Positions 22,901 through 35,932 of a stretch of DNA of 64,000 bases are shown here, piece after piece. Numbering within the stretch: position 1 is the stretch's first letter; the number at the start of each line of letters is the position of its first letter. Location: the NCBI GenBank assembly GCA_018350325.1, contig JAEVLN010000012.1, forward strand, positions 186,001 through 250,000, in the 5' to 3' direction. The notes beneath the pieces were generated by a model that did no database searches, was not told the DNA's origin, and saw nothing but the letters and a program-made list of their open reading frames with translations. Source of the DNA: Globodera rostochiensis. Taxonomy: Eukaryota; Nematoda; Chromadorea; Rhabditida; Heteroderidae. The translations under genes were made by a program, and so were the position numbers.

Positions 22901-25900
22901 TTCCCTCAGGGAAGGGTGGACTGGCAGAAACACGGAGGACGCCGGGGTCAACGAATGTTCGCATGCGACCAGCGGAGAAAGCTGCGACAACCTGCGCCCG
23001 AAGCATTTGCCAATTCGACCCCCCGGCAATTTAGGCAAACCAACCGTTCTCGGAGCTCTCGCTGATCCAAATCTGGCGATTGTTGGGCCATGTTCAAAAT
23101 GGACAACATTTCCTCAACGTTCAGAGGGCGGAGAGAGGCCAACAGCAGAGAGAGAATCGAAGAGACGGAACGGAAATGTGCCGAAGTCCTTAACCAAAAA
23201 TGTAATTATGGACGAATTAGCGTCCATTACTAACGGGAATTTGTGACGGAAGTGCAACGAGTACAGCCCATCCAACTCCGATGGCAGTGCGTCCAACGAC
23301 AAAAAGCGTCCCTCCGCCAACATTGCCAGTGCCATTTTGAGCCCCACAAAGTTGGCGTTGACGTGGGCCACTAATTGTGCGCCGAATTCAGCCACATTTG
23401 GCCCATTTGGCGGTTGGGGGCCGGGGGAGGCGAAGAAACTTTGGCGCCGGAATTGGGCATGAACCCATTTTTCTAGCTGAAATAGGAATTTTTTTAGTAT
23501 TTTAAAACTTTTTGGAAAGTTAGACCGCCGGACTGCCATGAACGCGTCGTTCCACAAACAACCGCAAGTCGCGTGCGATGCGCTCGTCACCCTCCCAATC
23601 GTCCAGCTGAATGCTGCGCACGCCGTCGCGCAAGGTGCCGAACAGTTGGGAAAGAAGGCTTTGCTGCTGCGACACTCCCCCGGGGGACGACGACGTGCAG
23701 ACGAAGCGCAACTGCGGAGGGCACGCCCCGTCGCAGGAGAGCACGCGGCGCAGAAGCCATCCGATGCATTCGCCGCCGTCGGCACGATGAAACGCTTAAT
23801 AAAAAAGGATTTTACAAAAAGGCGCCGCTTTTCGAAATTTAAAATTAAAATGAAAATGCCTCCCTCACCCGCCTCGTCCAGCGAGTCAATTAGCACCAGC
23901 AAAAGCGGCTCGATTCGCGCAAATGGGCGACGGCGTCCTTCAGCCCCAACAGCTGCAATTTAAATATTCTTTTGTTGTGCCGTAAATTTCCATCTTTTTC
24001 CTACCGTAAGCGCCGCCGTTGCTGCCGTAATCGCTGCTTTTGCTCGACGAACGTTTTCCTCGCGCGGCCCTTTCCCTAAGGCATTCCTCCTCTTTGACCA
24101 ATTTGGCCAACGGTCGACTGATCAGTTCGTTGAACAGCTCGTAAGGCTCGATGTCGAGACTTTGTCTCTCCTGAGTGGCCATTTGGTGGAGACGGGCATC
24201 GGAGCGGATCTAAAACGGGGGGGGGGGGGATTTGGTCTCATTTTTTTGGGCACAATTTGTTGATTAAAGGATTTTAGGTATAAATTGTTATTAATTTGTG
24301 ACCATTTTGCCGTAAGTGAGCTTCAGCTGCACGCTCGAGCACATTTGGGCGCAAATTGAGCGAATAAACTCGGGGACTGAGCAACTAAACAAAAAGAAGG
24401 TGAAATGCCAAAATTGGCCGATTTATTCATCAAAAAGTGTGCTGCCTGAGGGAATTGTGCAGTTGGGCAAAATGAACGGCAACAACGTTTATGGCCAAGG
24501 CGTGCAGCCATTCGTGTTGAGTTCGGGCGGGGGACAATGTGGCGGCATTGGCCGTTGTGGAGGGGGCGAGGGTCTCCGGCAAGTGCAGGGGCAGGTTAAG
24601 CAGGGACTGAAAAAGCCGGGGTTGGTTGGGTCTAACAAAAAGCGGACCAGCTGGGAGCCTGAAGAGTTGCAGCCACCACTTCCCGCCGAAGAAGAGCCGT
24701 TGCCTATGGCAATGCCCGAGTCCACCGTGTTGTGCTGCTGCTGCTGGGCATCCGTTGATGAACCCTAAAACTCATTAATTTATATAAACTAATGTCGGGC
24801 TGTGCTCAGCAGTGACTTGAGCGGAAGCCTCCCCAAAATTCGGCGAGTGCACCGCAATGTGTCGGATCAAAGCACTCTTCCCGCACCCGGTTGTGCCGTG
24901 GACGAGGATCAGCTGTGCTTGCTCTGTCATCAGCTGATGGCACAAGTCCCGGAATAGCCACTCTCGACCGACAAATTCCCCCACATCCGCAACAGTTTCA
25001 CCGGGCAGCGGAAACAGCGGAGAGGGGACGGGGAGAAGCGAGGGAACGGAGACGGCGGTTGGGGAGGTGGAGGGGGGCAAGTGATGGGCACCGATCGGCT
25101 GAGGGCCAAGATGATCCGCTTTCCGCGTGCCGTCCGCCGCCGCCTCCATTAGTCTGATCACATCCTTTCCGTAGTAATTTGCTGTGCCTTCAGCCATTAC
25201 TGCCGTTGTTGTGCCGTCCTCCTCCGTCTCCTCCACAATTCCCACGCCCGCGGAAAGTGCGGAACATGCGCTTCGCCTCCGTTGCAGCTGCGTCTGAGGG
25301 AACAGAGACGAGGAACGAACGCACTGAACGCCGTGAATTAATTTATGAATTGACCTTTAACTCGAGTCTAATTAGCTGTGCCGTGAATGTATTAATTGAC
25401 GGACACCAAAGTCTAAATTAGGTTATCCCACTTTTTGCTGCTGTCCGCTAACAGTTGACGCGGAGCGCGCCCCCCTCGCGGCCAAATTGACGGCCGAGGC
25501 TGTATTGAGCAGAGTGATGGCGGACGATTGGCTCGGCGAGTTTGGCTGCCGATGAGCGAATTGAGCGGACGGCACAAAATTTTCCGAATCGCCCGAAGGA
25601 TTGCCGTTGCCGCCGCAGTCGTCCAAAAGGAGTCCGACGGGACGACGACGGGAAAGCGCTCGCGGCGATTGTTCGCAAGGGAAATGCGACAACGGACGGG
25701 GGGACTTTGCGGGGCGCTGCCACCTGAAATGGCGAAAATTGTTGTTAAATAAACCAAAAAGGTTTTGAATACTTTGGCATTTGAAGAATTTAGGTTTTAA
25801 ACGAATATTTGCAAATATTTGTGCACCTTGCCGCAAACATTTCTCCGTCCGGCGCATAACACGTGCTCGGCAGGAACTGATAATCCTCGCGTTGTTTTTG

Positions 25901-26958
25901 CTGAATTCGATATCGATTTGATGGCATTGCCTGAGGGCACTCTCGACAGTCATTGGCAAACGGCGGGAATGGCGGGGGATCCTAAAGGAAGCAAATAAAG
26001 GGAGAAGGGACGAGACGAAAACCAGAAATGCCGAAACTGAGCTTTAAGACCAAGAATGCCGATACTCAGTTCAAGGTCAAGAATGCCAAAATCAGTGAGT
26101 CTTTTGCTCCTAAACTGAACGCCGATCGACTCACAAATGAGGGAATGGGCGGACGGACGCGACGCGCGCCCGCTTCAGGCAACAACGCAGTGCCGCCGTT
26201 GCCTGCCACGGTGCACCTGGCCAAGCCCCGGCTGTCACTAAGAAGGCCTTCCTGCTCGAGCTGTTCATTTGAGTGTCGGACGACACGACAGCTGCCGCCG
26301 ACGGGCGCTCCCCGCCGGACAATGCTCTCCATGGTGGTCAGAAACGCGTCCAAATCATCCAACTCTTTGCCAGCAGTACAACATCCGCACTGCTCGCCGG
26401 GCTCGGCCATCGGGTGCTGAGAGTATTGTAAATACATCGACGGCGATGGCTAAAGAATCAAAAGGCGCCTTGAGAATTTTAAATTTCAAATCGATTTTTT
26501 GCGTGTTTTTTGTCGCACCATTTGCGACAGCCGCCGCCTCTGCGGTCGCATTTGTGTGGCTGCGAATGGGGGGACATCGGCGGAGCCGAAGGAGGCGCAA
26601 AAGGGCCGAAGAGAATGGGAGGCATCGCCCGAGGCATTGGACGGACGTTCGAAGTTCCACCCGGTGAACTCTTCCCCCCGTGCCAACACTGAAAGTATTG
26701 CTTCTGGCATTTTTATGCTAATTGTGCCGAACCCTTTTTGGAGCGACTCAGCCGTGGCGTTGCGGGCAATCGAAAGAGGCGGCTTCTGAAAGGGTTCATT
26801 TGTCGAAGAGAGCGGCGCAACGTGCTCAGCGGCCCGCCCCCGACGGCGCCATCGGAATTGGCGAAGGGCGTGCCGGCGGCGGACGGACTCGGCCGACGCG
26901 GGGCCAACTCGTCACGGGCCACGGCTGCCAGCAGAGCGGACGGAGACGGGGCGGCCAT
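19922..26958 (-). CDS. TANC: TANC/Rols-family scaffold (P-loop ATPase, ankyrin, TPR)
   Basis: Twenty-five exons join in one frame, about 1,719 residues, close to the usual family length: 26958..26733, 26688..26519, 26416..26135, 25981..25827, 25723..25432, 25293..24817, 24764..24648, 24606..24446, 24384..24303, 24209..24005, 23952..23869, 23794..23526, 23476..23235, 23188..23045, 22991..22824, 22782..22524, 22458..22348, 22218..21942, 21816..21579, 21457..21398, 21350..21130, 21073..21014, 20964..20797, 20671..20343, 20284..19922. Domain order matches TANC: Ser/Pro-rich N-terminus; VGREWLFRDL then Walker A GTTGCGKSAL; VPEFIRSICAQ; Walker B VLIDSLDEA; HPSLREWLL; ankyrin repeats (such as LLLQFGANPNAG and SPLMVAARHGHVGLVDLL); C-terminal TPR-like helices. 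Family role: cortical or postsynaptic scaffold, and myoblast fusion for fly Rols. Introns 8 and 24 need GC donors. The donor of exon 19 (TAC|GTCCAG) is the weakest junction. Confidence 0.88.
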
Positions 26959-27146
26959 CACCGGAGGCAACGAAAGTCGGCGGACGAAGACGGACGAACA
27001 GCGAGCGAAGTCATTGGACCGATTATTTAATTAATATGCCCTGAAAAGACAATTTGATCGCGGCTTCGCAGATTTATAAACCCTAAAAATGGAATTCTTC
27101 GGTTGCAAGAAAACAAATTCGAAGGCTCTGCAGCAGAGGAAGTGAA

Positions 27147-27290
27147 AGGGAGTGGGGGGGGGGTATCCCCGGAAGGGGGAGTGGGGGGGGGGGGGAAGAG
27201 GGAGTGGGGGGGGGGGGGTATCCCCGGAAGGGGGAGTGGGGGGGGGGGGGGAGGGAAGAGGGAGTGGGGGGGGTATCCCCGGAAGGGTGG
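27147..27290. repeat. G-run minisatellite with TATCCCCGGAAGGG core
   Basis: Three copies of GGGTATCCCCGGAAGGGGGA followed by GTGGGGGGGG and GAAGAGGGAGTGGGG. Part of the same class of G-run-bounded arrays seen across the window. Confidence 0.88.
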
Positions 27291-27950
27291 TGGGAGGTGA
27301 GCGGATGAAAGGGTGAAATTGGAGATGAGTCCAGTCAGCAGGGGAAGGGGGGCACTCTTCCCGGAAGGAAACATTCATTCGTCCGTTTATTTGCCCTCCT
27401 CCGACCCAAACAAAAAATCTCAAAGTCTGTCATCATTATTTATTGCTCAATAACGGGCGATATACAACGAAAAGCAAATGGAAGATGCCAATTTGCATGA
27501 CGAAAGGGCGCCTGCAGCTGATCCGGCACTTTCAAACTTCACTTTTGCGAATTAAATTTGACCTCAGACAGAATTCGATCGGTTGAGTTTAAGCGGGCGG
27601 AGGGTTCCTTTGCCGATCAAACGGATGGACGCCGGGGGGGGGGGTCATTTCCGATTTAGCGAGAAATCCGATTTGAGCGAGCGGTGAATGAATGGACGGA
27701 CGGACACCCAAAGGGCGGCGAATCGATGGCGATGAAGAAAGACAATTAATTCGGCTTGACGGATGGACTACGGGGCGGGAGGTTGTTTGAGTGATCGGAC
27801 GGTCAATTTCTCAGACACCCCTCGAGGGGACGTCGGTCGGTCATCCGACCGTCGGCGGATGTTTGTCGGGGATATTCGAAATGACCGCAACAACGGAGGG
27901 GAAATTGAGGGGGGGGGGGGGGGAAGGGATTTGTGGAAGCAGCTGACAGA

Positions 27951-28032
27951 ACATTTCGGAGAAGGCCCGTGGGCGAAGTGAGAATGAGAGGACATTTCGG
28001 AGAAGGCCCGTGGGCGAAGTGAGAATGAGAGG
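27951..28032. repeat. 41-bp perfect tandem duplication
   Basis: Two adjacent copies starting ACATTTCGGAGAAGGCCCGT and ending GAGAATGAGAGG. Unlike the other arrays the unit has no long G run. Confidence 0.92.
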
Positions 28033-28379
28033 ATTTATCCGGATAAACGGATGCTCATCACGTCCATCCATCCATCTGCCCCAAGCGGGATGGAATTCAC
28101 ATTTTAAGGGACAAAACCCAAAAACCGAAACAATCCGTGGCCCCCCCCCTACCCATCGTTATCCCTGGAGGGGATGGGCTGATATGGATGAATGTGTTGG
28201 TCGTTGGAGAGGGGAGGGGACGAGTGGATCTGCTGCTGGGGAGGGACCGATGGCGGGCGGATAATTGGGAGGACGGGGGGGGGGGGGGGGAAGGGGGCGG
28301 CGAGTGACGAAATGTTCTGTTCGGTGTCCGCCACACTTTCCAAATGGAGACGAATTTTATTGGGTGGAAGGGAAGTGAA

Positions 28380-28545
28380 GGGGGGGAGGGGGGGGGGGAG
28401 AGGGGGGAAGAGGGAAAGGGGGGGAGGGAGGGGGGGGGGAGGGGGGGGGGGAAGAGGGGGGGGGGGGGAGGGGAGGGGGAGGAGGGGGGGGGGAAAGGGG
28501 GAGGGGGAGGAGGGGGGGGGGGGGGGGGGGGAGAGGGGGGGGATC
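28380..28545. repeat. G-rich low-complexity tract
   Basis: Poly-G runs broken by A or AGA over about 165 bp with no stable period. Confidence 0.85.
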
Positions 28546-31500
28546 AATGCTTTCATTGAATGGATGCGAGATGGAAGCAAAATCGGAGCATATTATGCAA
28601 AATTGCGCCTAATTTGAAAAACAATGTGTTATATTCGAACAAAGAACATCAAAATCTGTTTGATTAGACCATTTTTGAGATGGAACGCGATCAAAATTGG
28701 GGTTTGTCCAAGCTTCTCGATGATTTGGACAACTTTCTCGACGTCCAAAAGAGTCCAGTCTCGCCGGTCACTGTTCATTAAGGGCACCTTCAGCGCACGC
28801 AAATCTCCGTTTTTTTTTGCACTTTCCAAAGTTTTTGCCCTTTCCTCGGATCCGTCGGCTGAATTGGCCATTCATTCCCCCCCCCCCCTCTCCCCCCGGG
28901 GGATATTCCCACGGGATTTGTCCGCCGCTCTACGACGACGCCTTCGGCACCGTAAATTTTCGCCTGAATGGCCATCCACCACCCAAATTTGTGTGAGGTC
29001 TAATGTCTAATTGCATTGGTAAAAAGAGAAAGGGAATCGTAGGCCATGGAAATAAAACAAAAAGTTTCTTCCATCAAATCCCCGGGGCATTTTTTGTTTC
29101 TTCTATTAGAGAAAATGCCAAAACTTTGCCCGAGGCGTTTTTATTTTTGGGCCAACGACAAAACTCGTCACATTTACCAAAGAATTTCGATTAAAATGTA
29201 CAAACTTTGAGAAGAATGACCGCGAACTTAGGACAAACCAAACTTTGCACGATAAATGTCAGACGTCCAAAAAATTCAGTGCTAAACCAATTTCCCCCGA
29301 AGAGAATTTGGCATTAATTCTTTCCCAGGAGATTCTCCCCACGATTTTGCCATTTTCACCCTCACTTTCGGCATTTTTTTGGGGGGGGGGGGGAATTGAG
29401 CAATTAATCACCCCAGCTATTCCTCACTCAGCCATCAAAGCTTTTGCACTTTCGAAAACAGCGCTTGAGGGGGGGGGGAACGTGTGCAGTTTATGTTGGG
29501 GGGGGGGGGAGCCTCGGGGGGATGAATGGCGGGAATTGGAAGGGGCGGGGGCGGTGAGCCGTTTTTTGGCTACGGAGGGGAAATTAAAGAAATATGGCGG
29601 CGGAATTTGGTGAGTAAATTGGGGTTTTAAAGCGATTCTCCGATCGCTTTTTGGAGAATAATCTTTTTTCAAAATCCATCATTCAACCGGAAGATGCAAA
29701 AGGAGCGTTTCCGAGGACTTTTGCCTCCCCCGTCACTTTGTTGTGCCCTCCGTTTTGGCGAAAACTAAGAAAAAAAAGAAGAGGTTGGTGTTGGGGGGGG
29801 GGGGAGAAAATCAATTTGTGCCCCGGAAGGGCAAAGGACGGGGGGGGGGGAATTGGTGACGCCGGAGGGATTTCACCGTTTGCGGGGAAGGGCTGCATAA
29901 TGAATTGGTCTGGTCGGTCGGTCGGCCGGGCATAAATTGGTTAGGTAAGCGATGGACGGCATTTTGCCTAAGGGAATTACTTTGTTCCAATTTCTTTAAT
30001 TTTTAGACCTTCTTGAGGAAGAAGGAATATTTTTACGTTTTGTTCTTTAAGTCCTCCGGGCATTTTTTGCCGGAAAATGAAAGTTTTCGCTTCACTTTTA
30101 GTGAAAAGACTCAGACAAAAATAATTGGGGAATAAAATAAATGTTGGCGTTTTGTCTAAGCCAAGGTTAGTTTTGATGGGCTCAAATTGGCGCAATAAAC
30201 CTCCAAAATCGCGCAAAATCATTATTTCGGGCGAGGATAGGGCAAAAACCCGCTCTTTGGCTGTGCTGAAAGGGGGGGGCGGTTGGATTTGATTATTTAT
30301 TTGGATGGATGGGAGGCAATTTCGCTGGGGGGGGGGGAGGCTGCTGCAACACATTTAACGGAATTTGCAATATTTGGGTAATTTTGAGCCCCGAGGGATT
30401 TTGGATCGAAAGGAATAAAATGGACAATGAGAAGGCGGGGGGGGGGGGGGGAATAAAGTCAAAAAACAATCAGTCTGATCGGAATCAAAGAATTAATTGC
30501 CCCAAAGCCATTTTGGGCCAAGGCGCCCTAAAAACGCTTCGGGTGATTGGCCATGCCGCGGAAGGCGGCGGTCAAATGCATTTAAAGGGGCGCCTCTCCG
30601 TCCATCACCGGCAGGCATTCTTTTTGGAGGACGAAGCAAATGGCGTAGAAAGGAAAGGAATTTACTTTTTGCGGCCAATAAACAAATCGCACCGTCCGTC
30701 TGTCTGTCATAAATAAGGCAATGTGTAAAAATGGAAGTGATCGGAAGCGGGCGGTCATTGGAAAGAAAACGGAGATATGTCCGTCCCCTCGGGGCCAAAA
30801 GCCGACATTTAGCTGTCCGTCTTTAAACATTCTCCCAATTTAATTCAACTCAAATTCCATACTTTTATCTGACGCTGTGTACTGTTTTTAGAAGCTGCGG
30901 CTCCGTCACTTCCCCCGAAGGGTTTTAATATTCATCAGCGGCAGAAAGCTTTTCGCATCGATCCGTCCCTTCGGGGGGGGGGGTGATCGGAGGAGCGGGC
31001 GGTTGGGTGGACAAAATGCGATGGTCATAACTCATAACGGCGAGAGAGAATTTGTTATAAAAGGCGCTCTCCCCCGCCCATTCCACCGCAAAAGCCGATC
31101 AATTCACCCTCCCGGACTCGTCGTGTTGGACAAGCACTTCCATTGGACGGGGGGGGGGGGGAATGTTTGTCGATTCCATCGAAAGAGGAGAGGGGCCAAC
31201 CTCCTTATGACTGCTGATTGACTGATTCTCGGAGGGTTTGGTTTTGACGAACTCCGGGAGAGAAATTAACTTTTAACCAACCATCGGATGATTGCTGGAC
31301 ATCAAAACGCCGGAGGGGATGGGAGACAATGCCCGAGGAAAAAGCGTGAAAGGGAACAAAGGACACGGCGGGGCCGGACATTTTACAATCGGTCAAAAAA
31401 GTGAGTAAAAATGGGACGAGCCAGGATGGCACATTTTCGGCTGTGCGTAAATTCCATTTAATGGATTTTAATATTTTTTGATGTTGAAGCCTGAATAAAA

Positions 31501-32487
31501 AATGGGAGACAAATTGACTTTACCGTCCCGGATATTAATAAAAAGAGAATGTTCGTTCACCCAAACAGAAAATATTCCCAACATAATAAAAGAAAGGGTA
31601 TTTTTCAAGCGGACACTTTTGGTAAGGACTGACCAAAAGTCTCAGGGAATAAGTCGAGCATTGACAACGCCCGCCGGCGACGAATGGGCGGGGGTGGGGG
31701 GGGGGTGACCTTTCAGGCAAATGGACGGCGATTGGCTGAGATTTGAAAGACGGGGGGGGGGGGGGGGAATGGTCAAACGAACGAACGAACGAAAGTAAAG
31801 AAAGAACCACACAATAAATCATTTTTTAATAAATTTAAAGCATTCGAATAATCAATCAATTGCAATTTGTTCAGAGAATGGATCAGTTGATGAAGACGGT
31901 TGAGGAAACAATTAAAACGACGTTTACGGACTATCTGGAGATCTTCCAGCAGTTTGGGAGGCTGAAGATTATGAGGATCAGTCGGACAAACCGTTAAAAA
32001 CCCAGCAGAGGGCAGAATATTTCTGTGATTGAGACAAAGCATTCAGTCAAAATGTTTATATTTGTAATTGTTGGTTCAGCCCGAATTTCGATAGTCATGG
32101 AGAAAGCGAGGGAAGTGGGCGGACGGCCGATATGCAAACATTCGGACAAGAAGAGGCCGAGGAACCATCGGACACACCAAACAAATGCTTATTATGAGGG
32201 GGGGGGGGGTGTCGAAAAAGTAAAGCTCGTTGGAATCTGTTATGGAAACCGGCTAAGCCCCAGAGCTAATAGTAAATAATCCGTGTGAACTTCTTGAACA
32301 AAAGGTACTTTTCCGTCCGGGGTCAAATGGTTCAATTCCCGATTAAATTTTTCTAACAACAAACCACAGCACGGAATATATTTGATATTATTTATTCAGG
32401 GTCCTCAAAAGCAGTCAATTTTTTGAAAAAAATTTAAAAGAATAAATTCGAAAAATCATAAATATTGTCGTCCCCCCAATACCAATT

Positions 32488-33752
32488 CTACTTGGCACTG
32501 ATCACAATTGCGTTGCACGAAATGTTCTCCAACTGACTCATCAGCTTCTTACAAATGGTGCCCGCATCGGCCAAGAGAGTGGCGTCACTGGAAGGCCCGC
32601 AGTCGCGGGGGAATTCCTGCCCAGAGTCTAAAAGAATTGATGGCGTTTTTTGAACAACTTTTAAAAAGATTAGCCTAGTGAGGAGGCTTTAAAGATTTAA
32701 ATTTTAGTTATCTAAAAAATCCCGAGCCAGTGTTATTATAGTAGCACTTTTCTAATTTCGATAAAACCCCCAAGGCTGACTACGCCACAGAAGAGAGGCC
32801 ATTACCGAATTCAAAGAGCCGCCCGTCGTGAACGGTGTAAGAGATGAAATGGTAGTCGACTTTTTCTGGAACATTTGTCTCTGATTCGTTCAGAGCACAG
32901 TGCTCATGAAGACCGGCCAGCTTCGAATTGTTCGCAAGAAGGTCAGAGCGTTGGTCGACTCCAAGTTGTTTTGCCAGGCCGAACCAATGGAAAAACTCGC
33001 CATTCCCTAAATTTAAAACAGCGATGTTCGTATTTTAACAAAATGGATAACCAATGTCAATTCGGTTGACGTTGTTCGTCAGTGCATGAAAAAGCGCAAA
33101 AGTTCCGCAAGCGTTGTGAATCTTTTGCTTCATAAAGAAGGCCCATTCCGGCACGCCTCCCTTACCCGACGCCGCCAACTCTCCGTAAATGCCCTTAAGA
33201 AATGCATTCGCTTTCTCCTGGTACGGGTAGCAGAAAATCAGCGCCATGTGAGGTCCAGGCACGAAGTCGATCAGGTCAGACTCAAATCCGAGCAGCTCAT
33301 GGCACTCCACTCCCTTGACTCCCAGTTTGTCAATATACTGAAAGGCGAAGAAAGCTTTGAATCATAAACGGTCAATTGAGAAAAAAATGAAATATGAGTG
33401 AAATGTTTACGAAAAATGCAAAATATGGATTTATTCTCAAAAAATGCAAAATATGGATTTATTCTCAAAAAATGCAAAATATGGATTTATTCTCAAAAAA
33501 GGCAAAATATGGATTTATATGGACTAAAAAGTCGCTCTACCTAATCTAAAATTTTCGAAATGAATGCTATTTTAGGCTTCTCTCATGATTCCCTATTGCA
33601 AAAAAAAACATGTTAAAACATGAAGATCTCGTCTCTACTCATTACTTCACGATACCATTCTCCACTTTCAGTGTAAATTGCATTACCTTGTTAAATGCTT
33701 CAGGATTTGATTCAAGCGGTATCCAAGTAACACGCTTGTCTTCGACAGCCAT
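32488..33752 (-). CDS. ubiquitin C-terminal hydrolase (UCHL1/UCHL3 type)
   Basis: Four exons join in frame: 33752..33687, 33337..33052, 33006..32806, 32627..32488, giving 230 residues, the length of human UCHL3. This peptidase C12 enzyme cleaves small adducts and processed tails from the ubiquitin C-terminus in the cytosol. Visible hallmarks: N-terminal TWIPLESNPEAFN; the active-site block FMKQKIHNACGTFALFHAL with oxyanion Gln and catalytic Cys (about residue 99); KVDYHFI with the catalytic His; and FEFDSG with the Asp, whose codon is split by intron 3. The C-terminus NAIVISAK matches the family end. The crossover loop lies between Cys and His in exon 3. Intron 1 carries a 29-bp repeat. The gene is divergent from RFC5, whose ATG is 390 bp away. 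Confidence 0.95.
33412..33515. repeat. 29-bp tandem repeat in UCH intron 1
   Basis: Four partial copies of AAAAAATGCAAAATATGGAT followed by TTATTCTCA, period about 29. It lies wholly within intron 1 (33338-33686) of the UCH gene. AT-rich, unlike the G-run arrays. Confidence 0.9.
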
Positions 33753-34141
33753 TATTTAGGAATATTAAATTATTTACTAAATAATAAAAAGAATCGAAAT
33801 GATTTATTTGAAAATCTATTTGAAATTTTTTCTAGGTGCGCGCGGGTACCAGACTGGTAATTTTTTGCACCTTGCCGATTTCTCGGAAAAAAATAATGTT
33901 TTTAATAAAATTTTACAAATTTTTAGCTTTTGGTGTGAAACTTAGTGCAAAAAGTGTTAATTTAAAAAGTAAACACTTCGCCAAGAATTATTTACGGGAG
34001 GCCTAACATATTTTTCCGGGAGCGGGAACTCGAAATTTTAATGTAGCGGCCTCACGCCTTTTTCTCGTTAAGTCACAAGTCCGCGCCCGCATCACGCATA
34101 TTTTGCTCACTTTTTCACTTATTTAGGTACTACGTAAAGAA
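33753..34141. promoter_or_regulatory. shared divergent promoter, UCH / RFC5
   Basis: The 389 bp between the UCH start codon (minus) and the RFC5 start codon (plus) must hold both 5' flanks. A GTAAACACTTCGCC stretch and CCGGGAGCGGGAACTCG are the more GC-rich pieces. No motif can be assigned by eye, so this is a positional call only. Confidence 0.45.
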
Positions 34142-35710
34142 ATGGAATTTATTTCCAACAATAATTTGCCATGGGTTGAAAAATATCGACCGAAATTCCT
34201 TGATGATTTAGTGTCCCAAGAGGAGATTGTAAAAACAAGTAAGTTAGTTGGGAATTGTCTAATTTAAGTCTTAGGTCATTCCAAAATGAGGCAATTTCAC
34301 TATCAAATAATTCAGACAAGTGATTAAATTTAACTAAACTTTTTGATTAAAAATGGAAATGTTTTATTTGATTTTTAGTTTCTAAGCTAATTGACGAGGA
34401 CAAACTTCCCCATCTTCTCTTCTATGGGCCACCTGGGACGGGTAAAACGAGCACAATTTTGGCAGCTGCACGAAAAATCTTTTCACCCAAAAATATGCAA
34501 TCTCGGGTCCTTGAGGTAATTAATTTTGAATAAATGTTCGCTAAACCGCTTTTAAACTTGCTTAAAACATGTTAATGATTTCAGTTGAATGCTTCGGATG
34601 AGCGAGGGATTGGTGTGGTGCGAGAGAAAATCATCAACTTCACGAGTTCTCAGGGATTACATGACATGACGTCTTCGAAAGGGAAACGAATCAAATTGGT
34701 CATACTGGACGAGGCTGACGCCATGACGAAGGACGCGCAGAATGCTCTGAGACGCATCATCGAAAAGTACACGGACAGCACGCGATTTTGCATCATTTGC
34801 AATTATCTTTCGCGCATTATTCCCGCACTGCAGTCGCGGTGCACTCGGTAAGTTTAAATGGTAACGGTTGTTCTAAAATTGCGCTTTAAGTTTTCGTTTT
34901 GCGCCTTTGAGTCAAAAGGAAGTGTTGCCTCGTCTAAACCACATCATCGAAAAGGAACATCTCCACGCGGTGACTGATGAGGCGAAAAATGCTCTGTTCA
35001 AGCTTTCCAAGGGCGACATGCGTCGGATAATCAACATTTTGCAGGTGAAAGAATTAAATTACATTACTAATTCGCAACATAAAAAGTTGTATTTGTTTTT
35101 TTTTGATATTTAATAAGTAGAGCAGAAAACTTTTCGGTTTTAAATCGGTAAGCCATGCGCTCCCAGCGGCGTAATCAGAGAAAGGTCGATCGGCTCAACT
35201 GCAGAAAACCGCATTCCGAAGCGTTAGCTTCGAATTCCTATGAATTTTTGAGTGTGTTTTGACGGCATTTTGTTTTACAGAGCACGGCCTTGTCAGCGCC
35301 AGCAGAAATAGACGAAGACAGCGTGTACAAATGTGTGGGCTATCCTCACCCGAATGTTGTTAAGGACATTTTCCGTGTACTGCTCGACAACTCCATCGAA
35401 ATTGCTTACAAAAGTAACGTGTAATGATTTCATCTCACTGAATAATAATTCAGAGCTAAGCAACCTTCGCCTTTCTCACGGCGTAGCGCTTGCAGACCTT
35501 TTGGAAGAGTTGGTCGAGCTGTTGAGACCTCTTGACCTCCCTGACGAAGTATTCTGTTTATTGTGTGACCGGTTGGCCCATATTGAACAGCGATTGGCCG
35601 TTGGGTGCTCAGAAAAATTGCAGAGTTTGGCACTTATTTCAGCTTTCTTCGAAGCGCGTAAATTAGCCTTTGATAAATTTGCGGATGTTCAGGAGGACAT
35701 GGAACACTGA
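34142..35710 (+). CDS. RFC5: replication factor C subunit 5 (clamp loader, 36-kDa class)
   Basis: Six exons join in frame: 34142..34238, 34379..34515, 34585..34847, 34891..35044, 35281..35413, 35454..35710, giving 346 residues (human RFC5 is 340). This AAA+ subunit of the RFC complex loads PCNA at primer ends. Visible: RFC box [15 protein letters not shown]; Walker [21 protein letters not shown]; Walker [10 protein letters not shown]; sensor and arginine-finger region [16 protein letters not shown] (SRC motif); [11 protein letters not shown]; and the C-terminal collar helices. These features match RFC5 rather than RFC2 or RFC4. It heads a plus-strand run, with the CINP-like gene starting 222 bp after its stop. 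Confidence 0.95.
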
Positions 35711-35932
35711 ATTTTGGCATTTGCTCATTCACTTCCGATTATTTTTTGTTAGTTCCTCACCGATCTCATTGCTTCTCGAGTTTGGATAAAATACTGTTCA
35801 CAGCCTTTTGAATGCGCTCAAATCTACGGGTTATTACACATGACTCGAAAAAAGTTTTTTGCCGATTTCATAATTTGTTATTAAATTAATTGCCTTTGAC
35901 AGGTGGTTAACGTTAACAATAACAAAGAAGAA

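Larger units (their letters stand above)
26959..32487. other. 5.5-kb intergenic region
   Basis: Between the 5' end of the TANC-like gene and the 3' end of the UCH gene I see no gene with splice-supported exons. It holds G-run arrays (27147-27290, 28380-28545), a 41-bp duplication (27951-28032) and many isolated G runs. Open frames on the minus strand at about 28629-28871 and 31773-32042 have protein-like composition but no recognisable domain or clear splice partners. Confidence 0.5.

Noticed and set aside
28629..28975. Minus-strand ORF with a helical-looking stretch (DVEKVVQIIEKLGQTP)
   Set aside because: Isolated, no start or splice context that extends it, no family recognised.
31773..32042. 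Minus-strand ORF of about 89 codons with plausible composition
   Set aside because: No recognisable domain, no convincing splice partners, and it lies in a gene-poor G-run region. Too little support to call a gene.
32281..32360. GGTTCAATTCCC near 32328 looked like a tRNA T-loop
   Set aside because: The upstream 60-70 bases do not fold into the remaining cloverleaf arms on either strand.
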